Source: Allacma fusca
Taxonomy: Eukaryota; Arthropoda; Collembola; Symphypleona; Sminthuridae
DNA: 64,000 bases
Reading direction: 5' to 3'
Assembly: GCA_947179485.1 (NCBI GenBank)
Contig: OX359245.1
Coordinates: 45,495,067-45,559,066 of the forward strand
The translations under genes were made by a program, and so were the position numbers. The notes beneath the pieces were generated by a model. That model ran no database searches and was not told the origin of the DNA. It worked only from the letters and a program-made list of their open reading frames with translations. Numbering within the stretch: position 1 is the first letter of the stretch; each line of letters starts with the position of its first letter. Below are positions 53,104-63,270 of the stretch, in pieces.

Positions 53104-54898
53104 ACCTGTAATTGGGAACTGACGGTTTCGTGCAAACACTTATTATAACCTTTATTCCGCATCAACTCCAGGAAATTAGATTTTGCAAATGGGCCCTAGC
53201 TAGATTTGAGAGTTTAAAACAAACTAGTTTTTATTCAAGTAATTACTTGCAGAATCCGTCAAGAATAATAATAATTATTCTTATAATATTATACACCTAC
53301 ATATTACGCAAATTCACTAGTGGTCTGTGTTCACTGTACAGCGTACGAAGAAACGATTGCCCACGCTTTAGCTAACATAAGGGGCATCAGCGTAAATCCT
53401 AAATAATTCCCCAATGATCTAGCTAAACTTTCGTTACACATTTTAATTGGTTTAATTCGGCTTCTCGATCACCTTGGAAACAGGTAGTCGAAAATGGAGT
53501 TACTGATGTTTAGTTTTCGAACGTTCTCTTATCCTAATTAATTTGCTGGTTCTAGCAAAAGCAGGAGCTGATCCAGAATAGTAATTTCATATTTTCTCAA
53601 AACCATTGTTTGGACCAGCGAAGGTTTTAATAATGACATATTTTGAGCTTGTTTTTATTGGATGGATCATTTTCTAATTGTAAATAGCATGCACATTAGT
53701 GTTTTCTTTAGAAGTTCTTAGATTACGTGCTTAGAGATTCTACGATTAGGCGTTCAATTTAATTGACGATAATGCATTTGAATTGTAATTTAATATTGAT
53801 AATTGAAACTTTCATTTATTTCAGCTGCCGTCTTGCCTAATAATTGAATGTATTTATGATTATGCTTACTATATATGTACATGTAGGATATTTATCAATT
53901 ACAGGCAAGTGTTACAAAATCCAGCCCATTTATTTAATTATGGAACTTCATAAGCTAATTGACATAATAATAATGCATTAGGAAAACAAATATTCTCTAA
54001 ATATATTGAGTGGATCGTCAAACACTGATGACATGCTGGTTAATCGTCCGGTTGATCAGAGCGTAACATTTACTTCGTATTTCATATTATGGGGTTTTAT
54101 CCTCATAACAAATATTTCAATGATTTATAGCGGGAGGTATTATTGTGTGAATCGTAGTATAATTCCTTAACCTGACTGTAAGTACTATTTTCTCCTGAGC
54201 GCCTACGTCTTGTTTTTGGTCTCCTTTGAAACAGGACCAAAACAGTTTCTATATTTTCTCGGGTAAAGGCGAACGCTTGGTGCGCTGATCTAATCTGAGA
54301 GTTCCTTAAATTATGCTGTTCACGGAAGGGTCATTAAATGGGAGTTTAATTAAGACATTATGTAGAAAGGCATAATTGAGAATCATTTTGCCTTTATTTT
54401 TATTCCCATGTTCTCCAAAGACCTATCTTTATGAAGTTATTTATAATAATTGTTTCACCTATACCTTTATTATAAATTCTAAGATAACATGTGTTGATTC
54501 TAATTTCATTGTATAAATTTGGTTATAATTACTTGAAAGTTCAAGACCGTGGTAAAGTTCTAGTCACATTCAAGTCAAGTTCGAAGTTGACCCGAAATCC
54601 GCGTGTGTAATCTTATGGTCAAGTAATTCGAAAACAGCAAGTACAATAATTGGAATATAGTTCAACAAGTATACATTTACGATGTTAAGAATAGGTGGGC
54701 CTTCCTGGGATGCTACAGGAGAATATAACGTTGTAAGCCAAAGAGGGATTCTAGGAGTTGATTGTGAAAACGTATTTCATTTAAATCGAGAGTGCCGTAG
54801 ATAATCTAGGGTTGGGTGCTTAATGTAAGAGAGGAAAACATCGGCTCATTTGAACGTTTAATTGGGAAATGGTAGCTTTGTGGATTTGTTTTCCATTA
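53104..54898. other. spacer with IR-like tail relics and a duplicated block
   Basis: Besides the IR fragment at 53545-53690, the stretch GTAAGAGAGGAAAACATCGG at about 54820 repeats the last codons of the 33476 copy. It is followed by the same 3' flank (GTTTAATTGGGAAATGGTAG), so a further IR copy once ended here. Positions 54350-54810 repeat 30560-31090. Confidence 0.6.
53545..53690 (+). pseudogene. short IR-like C-terminal relic
   Basis: The DNA matches the last coding part of the intact copies, for example CAGGAGCTGATCCAGAATAG, TTTGGACCAGCGAAGGTTTT, and ATATTTTGAGCTTGTTTTTATTGGATGG, the start of the final helix. Multiple stops are present; only about 145 bases remain. Confidence 0.7.
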
Positions 54899-56213
54899 TC
54901 CTCTCTTCTGAGTTGAAACAGTTTATGGTAAGAATCAAACATTCGCGCGCTCTAGATGTATCGAGTATCGACAATCATAATACTATGCAGCTGCAGCTAG
55001 CTATTGCATACATCTATTTGCTGCCTTCCCTATTTACATTTGCCTTTCTGAGCCAGCAAATGCTGACTGTGCAGTGCTCGTATCCTTTATCCTTTATTAT
55101 TATTGAGTACTTCAGTTGATTTAAACCTTCGCGCGTTTGTAGTACAATTCAAACCTTCGCGGCTTATTTCACGAATTCAAACCTTCCCGGCTTTCACTAT
55201 ATAGCAAGCCGGTATGTACTATATTATTTCACTATATAGCCAAGCAAGTCGCTGGTATACACAACAAGCCGAGAAGCACAGCGGGCTGAAAGCTGAGACT
55301 CTGTCGCAGAGGAGAGCTTTAGTAGAGCTATACCAACTGCTTGCAGCATACTGGAAGCTCGCAATATTACGCCATTTTAGATTATCACTTAACAGCGCTA
55401 ACCATAATTATTAAAAAAATTAGACATAAATCATCAAATTTGGATTAAATTAAGACTGGTAGTGATAAAAACTACGTTCGGTTACAATACTGAATAATTT
55501 GATAAAAGGAGAATTTTAATGACTGAACTTAGTTCACATTAGTGTGGGATTCTTATTAGGAAGAATAATTACAAGCCTTAGCATCCAGAGTTTCGATCTT
55601 TATATCCCTAAAAATATCATTAGGATGTAAGGATTGATTTGTAGGAACCATGGACTTTAGTAACTATAGCAAGTTAAATGTGTTGCGCTAATATGAAATC
55701 CTTTCATTTTTCCTATTTTAAATAATCAGCGCGTCCAGTGTCTGAGGCTTCAGTTACAATACATCTACGGATCTACGTACAAATTATAATAACACAAAAA
55801 ATCATATTTGATCAGCGCGTTGTGCTGATCCACTAAGGGGTGAAGCACCATACAGGGATGCAACAAACAGCAAGGTTTAATAACGACGTTGGTATTAAAT
55901 TGATCAAGCGATTAGTTAACTTCCACGTGTATAGCCAAATATTGAGTTTGGGAGAAAACTTTAGTGGGCCGAAAGCTGTTGTCCCACAATAGTTTGATGA
56001 TGAATTGCCAACTACCTGTATGAAACGAATTGATAGTCTTACAGTTAATACTTCGTCTTATATGAGATTACTTTGCCTGGCGAAGCGGGATATCAATATT
56101 AAGCCTTCTCGACAGACCTTGTTACGAGATCTATTGCCATTTACACTTTTATTATTTACGCTATTTATTTACACAAGTAATTGCTCCTGTGCGAAGCACG
56201 GGGCCTTTACCAG
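54899..56213 (+). mobile_element. Helitron-like element, longest copy
   Basis: The copy lies between two parts of a 3' flank that is continuous at 35255-35330. The 5' end TCCTCTCTTCTGAG follows an A; the 3' end is the hairpin CCTGTGCGAAGCACGGGG, then CCTTTACCAG followed by T, with CTAG mutated to CCAG. The body matches the other copies. No replication gene is present. The 3' limit has an uncertainty of a few bases because the flank also contains CCAGTTTT. Confidence 0.6.
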
Positions 56214-58129
56214 TTTTGGAGAAACTCCACGAAGCTGGATTTTTCAAATGAGCCCGGGCTAGATTCGTTAGGTTAAGAACAACCATACATACGAGTCGAA
56301 GTATTTTGCAGATTTCGTGAAGAATAATAATTATTCTTTACGATATTAGTTTTACAATTATTGTAGAATTTCTCATTTGCAGTTCGAATTTCATTATTTT
56401 TAATTTACTTTTCCGTCTTTATTTGTTTCAGTTTTCTCTTGTTTGAATTATTAACTTGTGTTTCGTTTGCATTTATTCTAGATTGTTTGAACATAACAAC
56501 ATGAACACTTTTGGCATATCAACATGTTTGTCAAATGCTCTGATCCTATATGTATATAATCTTAGAGGTAGCTTCACCAAACCGTAGTAGTTACAATGTA
56601 ACCCTAAAATAAATAATTTGAAAATATTAGTATGAAGACAAAATAACTTTGGATCATCTTCTCAATGTTCCGTTTATATGTATATTTGGGTCATGTTAAG
56701 TGTAGATTTAGATTATTTAATAATTGCATTACCGGCTTAGTCGTGGAGCAGACATTTAGAATTTATTCCTTTCACCTCAGTAAGAGAGGTACAATTAATA
56801 ATATAATAAAATTCATTCCTTTGAGTAACCTAGCTCGGTCGGTAAGTAGGTGTAAAATCTGTACACATTTTGTGATTAATTACGTGATTAAAATGAATGT
56901 TTTGAGTAGTGAATTTTAATAGAATTTTACTTTTAATTTTTTACTTTTCAAATAGAATTTTATTATCATGGGCGCAGTCATAATTTAATTGCGTTTAGTG
57001 GAAGGGAATGCAAATTTTGGGTATTCACAATTCCTGTCATTTTGCTTGAAATATTGAAATTCAAACAAATCAATCTTTTCCGAATATGTAGTTTGAATTT
57101 TTTTAAAATCGTTAGCAAACTCTTTCATTAAGTAAGCTTTAACTGGCTTTCTGTTTTAGTGCGCTTTGAAAAGAGAGTCGTCATTTCGGGAAAATGAATT
57201 ATTTGAATTTTGAATATTTCCGCGAAAACCCTTAATTTTCACATCAATTTAAAGAACTGAACTAAATCGTAAATCCAGTTTGTTCTTGATTGTGAGAAAT
57301 CGCATGAGAGCGGAAATTGAGGTGTTTTCGGAGTGATGACAACGAGGTCACCGGGAGTTCCTCAAATAGCATTCAAAACAGGGGCTTCCGGATTGTTTGA
57401 ACTGCAAAACCTGTGAAGTCCATATGCTGAACATAATGCTACTTCGAAAATTAATCTATAGTAACGCCCTGTAGTTTTACAAAAATAATTCAAGTTTTCC
57501 TGTCCAAGAGTTTTAACTATCAGCTTCCATAAAATTTAATTTGAAGTAAACCACAATTTATACTAAAATTGGTCCCGTACGAAGAGCATATTTGAAGATA
57601 CAAATTTGCTAATTTTATTATATTACATGTACCGAACAAATTTTATTACTAAAACTGAATTCATTTTGCTTTAAGTGACGGCTCCATGAAATACATTTTT
57701 TACCTTCAAGTTAAGCTTAAGACTTTCCCTTCGAATTGGAAACCCTTTTTGTCTTTTTACAACATGAACCTTCTTAGAAGCTCAAATTTTAAATGCTCCA
57801 ATAAATCAACAATACAACTTGGAGCGTTACATGCCGGAAATCATATGCATCTTTCACAGAAAAAAGTTATATGATACGTCAAAATTTGATGAAATTTAAA
57901 CAAAATGTACCGTAAAAGCTTAGTCCACGGAAGCGGCAATGTGAAAACATATTCGATTCGTCTTTTTATAAAAAGTTTCTTCCACAATTTTCAAAATTGG
58001 TTCCATTCTTGTAGCTCAAAAAACTTATGGAAAAAGCGGCTAATGAAGTGGAACAAATTTAGATTTTTTTCGAACAAACCCTTTCATGTGCTAAAGGGTG
58101 GATAAAATGGTTTTAGGGCATCCCGTTTG
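56214..58129. other. duplicated spacer, no gene
   Basis: The DNA is similar to 35900-37180, for example TTTAGATTATTTAATAATTGCATTACC and TACGAAGAGCATATT. No open frame is supported. Confidence 0.6.
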
Positions 58130-59038
58130 CGGGTGTGGAAAAAGTTCCAAATGGTCAACGATCCTGACAACAGTAAATGGTCAACTAACCCGCCGGGGTA
58201 AGATGGCCAACAACCCGCCAAAATTTTTTGCCAACTACCTGGGTATCGAAAAAATATTTTGCCCAAGTAAAAGAAAGTTTTGGTCAACTACCTGGGTAGC
58301 GAATTGTTTTTTGTCCAACTACCAAAAATGTTTTCACAACTACCTAGGTAGCGAAAATTTTTTTTGGACAACTACCAAAAATGTTTGGTCAAGTACCTGG
58401 GTAACCAACACAATTGGGCCAACTATCTGGGTAGTATGAAAATGTTTTGCCCAACTGACAATAATTTTTGGTCAACTACGTGGGTAACCAAAAATATTTG
58501 GTCAACTACCTGCGTAACCAAAACAGTTTGGCCAACTACCTGGGATGACCTTTTTTTGCCCAACTAACAATAATTTTTGGTCAACTACCTGGGTAACCAA
58601 ACAATTTTTGGTCAATTACCTTGGTAGCGAAAAAAAAATTCAGTCACCTACCTGGTTATCGAAAACAAAATTTGCTCAACTATCAAAAACATTTTGTCAA
58701 CTACCTGGGTATCGAAAAACCAATTTGCCCAACTACGAAAACAATTTTGGCCAACTACCTGGGTATCGAAAAACCAATTTGCCCAACTACGAAACCAATT
58801 TTGGCCAACTACCTGTGTAGCGAAAAAAACTTTGGTCAACTACCTGGGTATCAAAATTCTTTTTGTCCAACTACCAAAATTTTTTGGCCAACTACCTGGG
58901 TAGCGAAAAATTTGGTCAAATAACCTGCCAGTGTTTTTCAAAATGGCCAACTATCCCGCCGTTCAATGTTGCCCAACTACTTTGGCCCATTTTGTCAACG
59001 ATCCCGGATCGCAGGATCGGGAACGTTTTCCACACCCG
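58130..59038. mobile_element. hAT-like element made of CCAACTACCTGGGTA units
   Basis: The 909-bp element is bounded by the exact 8-bp duplication CCCGTTTG (58122-58129 and 59039-59046). Its inverted ends are CGGGTGTGGAAAA and TTTTCCACACCCG. The interior holds about 15 imperfect units of the form TTGGTCAACTACCTGGGTAGCGAAAAA, spaced 35-50 bases, all in one orientation. The paralogous site near 37178 lacks the element and reads CCCATTTGTAC, an empty site. The open frames through it are repeats without protein logic. Confidence 0.92.
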
Positions 59039-59173
59039 CCCGTTTGTACTTAAAGTGAAGACTTATGAGGTCTGTATTTTACATAGAATCAATTGTGTAA
59101 ACAGTTAAAAATCATCTTTGCATCAATTAAACGGAAAGAGGTCACATGTTTTTCAATGAAATTACGAATCACT

Positions 59174-59717
59174 TCACAGAGTAGCATTAAATAAATTCTG
59201 GAATTCTTGCACAACAAAACTTCCCTATTTCCGAGCAGCCTCCTCAGACCCCAGAAGATTCTTATCCAACGTGAAATTAACGCGCTGTTGATTATTCAAT
59301 CCTCCAGTGGCAGTCACCAATCCTTTAAAATTCCCCAGAGCATAAATAAACTAATTATGGAAGAAATAATTTGCGAAGATCGTTCTAAATCAAATATTTC
59401 GATAGAACAAAACTCACTTAAAGAATATAAAGTCCCCAATTGCCACAATAATATGCACCATTTCATGCTCATCGTAACTCTCCCAACCGATGGTCGTTGG
59501 GAAGTTGGTACAACCCACGGATATATTAAATATCCTTAAGAAAAGATCCGCGCAAAATTTCCTCACCCGCATCGGCAACATCGACGCCGCACGAATCACC
59601 ACCAGGTACATCGCAGCCGCCGTCAAAGTACTCAGGCTCTCGAAATTCTTCTGGATTTTCAGCATCCGGTCCACTGAGGAATAGCTCTTGATTGGCCATT
59701 CCGCAAATATCATAGCC
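59174..59717 (-). pseudogene. WS/DGAT-like acyltransferase copy 2, 3' exons only
   Basis: The exon 59717-59418 follows a CACAG acceptor and ends at a GTGAGT donor. It reads AMIFAEWPIKSYSSVDRM, IQKNFESLSTLTAAAMY, NISVGCTNFPTT. The last exon ends at TGA 59176-59174. Where copy 1 has stops (after VICVASIL and in the last exon) this copy reads through. It has its own damage: an extra T near 59438 and a TAG (59227-59225) after EEAARK. Upstream exons are absent; a LINE lies about 300 bases upstream, and the rest of the gene may be beyond it or deleted. Confidence 0.7.
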
Positions 59718-60004
59718 CTGTGAAACGATTGGTTTATGAGTCTTTATTTATTATTTGTACTTTTAATTATGGATCTTAATGATCCGCTTCTTTCTTCTAT
59801 TAATCAGGGTGTAGTTTTAATTAAGCACTCTGCTTTAGCCATGAGAGGCTGACTCCGAGGAGTCCTACGGTGGGAGAGAACTCATCTCCAATCTCTTTCT
59901 TAACTGTAATTATTCTTTCTAAAATAATCCCAAAACACTTCACACTTGTCTTTCAGTTTTAATGTCCATTCTGGACTTTTATTCACTATTAATTAGTTAG
60001 TTAG
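59718..60004. other. spacer between acyltransferase exon and LINE
   Basis: Short segment with GGCTGACTCCGAGGAGTCC near 59850, a small inverted repeat. No gene seen. Confidence 0.4.
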
Positions 60005-63000
60005 TTTAGCTTTATTAAATCATACACGAGTGTCAAAAGGCATCAATACAAGTATTGGTTTTCATCCTGGACACTCAAAGGTCATAATCACAACAGAAAC
60101 AAGTCAGAGAAAGAGCCGAATCATGATCAAAGATAAGTTGTATACAACTAATATTTAAGTATTGTCTCTACGAGCTGTCAATATTGAATAATTTAAAGAC
60201 TTTAAAAAATTACCATAATTTACATCAGGAAATCGTAATACATTAGGTAATTCATTCCAATACTTCACACAATTATACAGAATATTCTTTTCACCAATTT
60301 TGCATTTCACAAGTGGATGAAAAATTGTTATAGACAGGGCCGAACGCAATTTAGATGTAGTACGTTTAACAAGAATGGAGGAATTTATATAAGGTACCTT
60401 ATGTCCAAAGTGCACCACCTCGAACATGAACTTTGCACTATAATATTTAACACGCTCAGGTAAAGTAAGCATATTGAAACATTCGTAAACACACGGCAAT
60501 GATACAGGTTGTTTAGGTATTGCGTTAGAGTGAAACAAAGGGAGAAATTTATCAAGTTTCCTCTGTATCATATCCAATTCAGTTTTACAAACACAACTCC
60601 ATACTAGTAAACAATAGTCAATGTGAGAGAGTATATACGCATTAACCAAAAGAGACTTTACATGCAGAGTCAAATATCTCCTCACCCGAAGCAACGCTCC
60701 CATGGCTTTTGTGATTTTAACCAAAACAAACCTGCAATGCTCATTGAATTTTAGCTTTTCATCCAAAACGACACCCAAGTACCTAAAATTCCACACTCGC
60801 TCAATTTCATTACCATTCACATACAATTTCAGTTCGGTATCAACAGAGTTGGACTTATGTATTATCATATATTTAGTCTTTGTAGAATTAATAGTCAAAG
60901 AATTATTCAACATCCATACATTTAGCCTATTTAACATGGACTGAGCAGAGCTGAATAAAGTATCTAGGCATGTATTGTACATATATAATACCAAATCATC
61001 AGCGTAAGATACATACCCAATGTCTACGGCTGTACCAACGTCAGAGAAAAACATTATAAACAATAATGGGCCCAGAACCGATCCCTGCGGGACACCATTT
61101 ACATCCTCATAATATCTTGAAAGCTTACCGTTCATGTAAATCTGAAAATTCCTATTGTGTAAATAGTCAGCTAATACATGCAAAGTGCATGTATTAAGTT
61201 TGAAATTTTGTTTGACTTTACTCAAAAGCAATTTACGAGACACGGAGTTGAAGGCTTTTCTCAGATCTATGAACACGGCAATCACTTTAACCAATGGAGT
61301 GCACAATAAACTACATATAGAGTGAACAAATGTATATACTGCTGTAAAGCAAGACCGATACTTCCGAAACCCATGCTGACAATCATCCAAGTCATTTGCG
61401 CATTGAGATAAGATGCGAGCACAAATTATCTTTTCAAAGATTTTATTTATATAAGGCAGGCTATGAATTGGACGATAATTATCAGCACACATTTTACTAC
61501 CTTTACCCTTGTACAAAGGAGTGACTATAGCATTCTTGAAGTATTTAGGTAGTACACCTCTACTTAGTACAAGGTTAAATAGCAGAAGTAAGGGTGTTAT
61601 AATGGCAGCATTAGAAAATACACGATGGTTAACAGTTTCATGCTTATTACTAATACTACGCATACGTTTAACTGCACTCCACATCTCCTTACTGGTAACA
61701 GCATTATACTCAAACGTCTGGGGTAGGTTAGATTTAAATTCTAAAATTTCCATATCAGTATAATCACAGGGCACTGTAAATGAGGACGCTAAAATGTCGC
61801 ATATAGTACCATTATCAGCATATATGGCACTATTGTCAGATAGTTTCTCTATACAAGTACCAGTTTTTTTAGACTTTCCTACCAATTCATCTACAATGTT
61901 CCATACATTCCTTGACGAAGATTCTGCAAAACCACTCAGCTGGGTTTTGTAATACATACGCTTTGCATTATATATTGAGGACTTAATTTCATTTTTGAGC
62001 CTTTTATAACAATTCCAATGCTCATTAGAACCCTGTTGGACTGCATGTCTTTTCATGCAATCTCGTAACCTAATTTGCTTAACAATTTCTGAACTCACCC
62101 AACACTTGACTGTCGATTTTACACGCTTCCTACGCACTGGAATATACTCGTCAAGCAGTACTCTTATAGTGGAATTTATTACATTGAAAACAAAATCTAT
62201 GGAAAAATGCTCAGCTTGTAGGAACGTCCAATCAATTTTACATAACTCAGTATTAATAATTGTCCAATCAACTTCCTTAAAGTTTCGATAAGAGATGTAG
62301 TTAATCTCATGCGACATTGCACTCTTAAAACTTATGTCAAAAGTAATAAAATCATGGTCAGATAGACCTGTAGGCTTGACGTCCCATTCAAGTTGTGTAC
62401 ATCTTGGGACATAAACATGATCAATAAGGAAACTAGCTTTACATCTACCACCGACCCTACGTGTTTGAACAGTTATTAATTGTCTATATCCGTACATATT
62501 TATACAAGTAGAAAGCTTAATATTATTACTGTTTACCACGGATAAGTCAATATTTATATCTCCAACTAGATAGCATTTGCATTTACATTCTAAAACAAAT
62601 TTAAAAAGAGAGTCTAGAAACATTAAAAACTTATCAATTGGAGACGACGGTGGTCTGTACATAAGTATGACTATACTGGAAAAGAACTCGGATAAGCCTA
62701 ACTTGACTATCATAATTTCAACGCCACAGTTAAACAAATCGATTTCTGGGTTCAGAACCTTATACTTAATACGCTCGTGCATATACATGCACAATCCGCC
62801 ACCCTTCTTACCATGTCTGTCCTGTCTTATCAAGTTAAAACCTGGTATTACGTACAACGCGCTATTTGTGTCTGAATTAAAAAATGTTTCAACGAACAAA
62901 GCTACATCAAGTTGATTTTTACACAATAGCAGCTTGACCTCCTCTAACTTATGCATGCCAAAGTTATAGATATTCAAATACATAAATTTAACCAACTTAC

Positions 63001-63270
63001 GATTTGAACTATGAGCATTTAAATTATCACATGAACTTATGGTCTCTGTCAGTGAATTAACATAAGGAAGATCAATTGAAACATTACTTGAGATAGGAAT
63101 TGCACAAACATCACAAACCCACAGATCAATATCCATGGACCTAAATAATGACAATGCAATGTTGAGACACTTACGGTGAAAAGTACTTTTACAGCGGCAG
63201 CAAACAATAGCAAGCACATTCTTCTTAATTTTCTTATGTGTACAATTTCTTGTGTGTATAATTATTCAGT
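60005..63270 (-). mobile_element. non-LTR retrotransposon (LINE), jockey/CR1-like
   Basis: The element is on the minus strand. Its 3' end has an AATAAA signal near 60012 and terminates in a TAACTAACTAA-type tail at about 60000. The main ORF is at 60155-63217. The 5' side stops at an in-frame TGA (63266-63268) before any ATG, so the copy is probably 5'-truncated or the start lies in another frame. No ORF1 is visible upstream. Confidence 0.75.
60155..63217 (-). CDS. LINE ORF2: PHD-like finger, endonuclease and reverse transcriptase
   Basis: The frame is about 1,020 residues. The N-terminal Cys/His cluster (CCRCKSTFHRKC, then WVCDVC) resembles PHD-type fingers of CR1/jockey-group proteins. The apurinic-type endonuclease follows (LFVETFFNSD, MYRPPSSP, GDINIDL at about 219, SDHDFITFD at about 285). 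The reverse transcriptase has NYRPIHSLPYINKIFEKII, QHGFRKYRSC, AVFIDLRKAFNSV, GVPQGSVLGPLLF, and the catalytic YADD at 738-741. It nicks target DNA and copies the element's RNA there. No stop or frameshift interrupts the catalytic domains. The first codon used (63217) is GTG, and the frame is open a little further upstream without ATG, so the true N-terminus is uncertain. Confidence 0.9.
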   Translation of the reverse strand: MLAIVCCRCKSTFHRKCLNIALSLFRSMDIDLWVCDVCAIPISSNVSIDLPYVNSLTETISSCDNLNAHSSNRKLVKFMYLNIYNFGMHKLEEVKLLLCKNQLDVALFVETFFNSDTNSALYVIPGFNLIRQDRHGKKGGGLCMYMHERIKYKVLNPEIDLFNCGVEIMIVKLGLSEFFSSIVILMYRPPSSPIDKFLMFLDSLFKFVLECKCKCYLVGDINIDLSVVNSNNIKLSTCINMYGYRQLITVQTRRVGGRCKASFLIDHVYVPRCTQLEWDVKPTGLSDHDFITFDISFKSAMSHEINYISYRNFKEVDWTIINTELCKIDWTFLQAEHFSIDFVFNVINSTIRVLLDEYIPVRRKRVKSTVKCWVSSEIVKQIRLRDCMKRHAVQQGSNEHWNCYKRLKNEIKSSIYNAKRMYYKTQLSGFAESSSRNVWNIVDELVGKSKKTGTCIEKLSDNSAIYADNGTICDILASSFTVPCDYTDMEILEFKSNLPQTFEYNAVTSKEMWSAVKRMRSISNKHETVNHRVFSNAAIITPLLLLFNLVLSRGVLPKYFKNAIVTPLYKGKGSKMCADNYRPIHSLPYINKIFEKIICARILSQCANDLDDCQHGFRKYRSCFTAVYTFVHSICSLLCTPLVKVIAVFIDLRKAFNSVSRKLLLSKVKQNFKLNTCTLHVLADYLHNRNFQIYMNGKLSRYYEDVNGVPQGSVLGPLLFIMFFSDVGTAVDIGYVSYADDLVLYMYNTCLDTLFSSAQSMLNRLNVWMLNNSLTINSTKTKYMIIHKSNSVDTELKLYVNGNEIERVWNFRYLGVVLDEKLKFNEHCRFVLVKITKAMGALLRVRRYLTLHVKSLLVNAYILSHIDYCLLVWSCVCKTELDMIQRKLDKFLPLFHSNAIPKQPVSLPCVYECFNMLTLPERVKYYSAKFMFEVVHFGHKVPYINSSILVKRTTSKLRSALSITIFHPLVKCKIGEKNILYNCVKYWNELPNVLRFPDVNYGNFLKSLNYSILTARRDNT

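Noticed and set aside
58098-58923. Several plus-strand frames with repeated NYLG and FWPTTW motifs
   Set aside because: They translate the repeated transposon unit; motifs change frame with each spacer, so no gene is likely.
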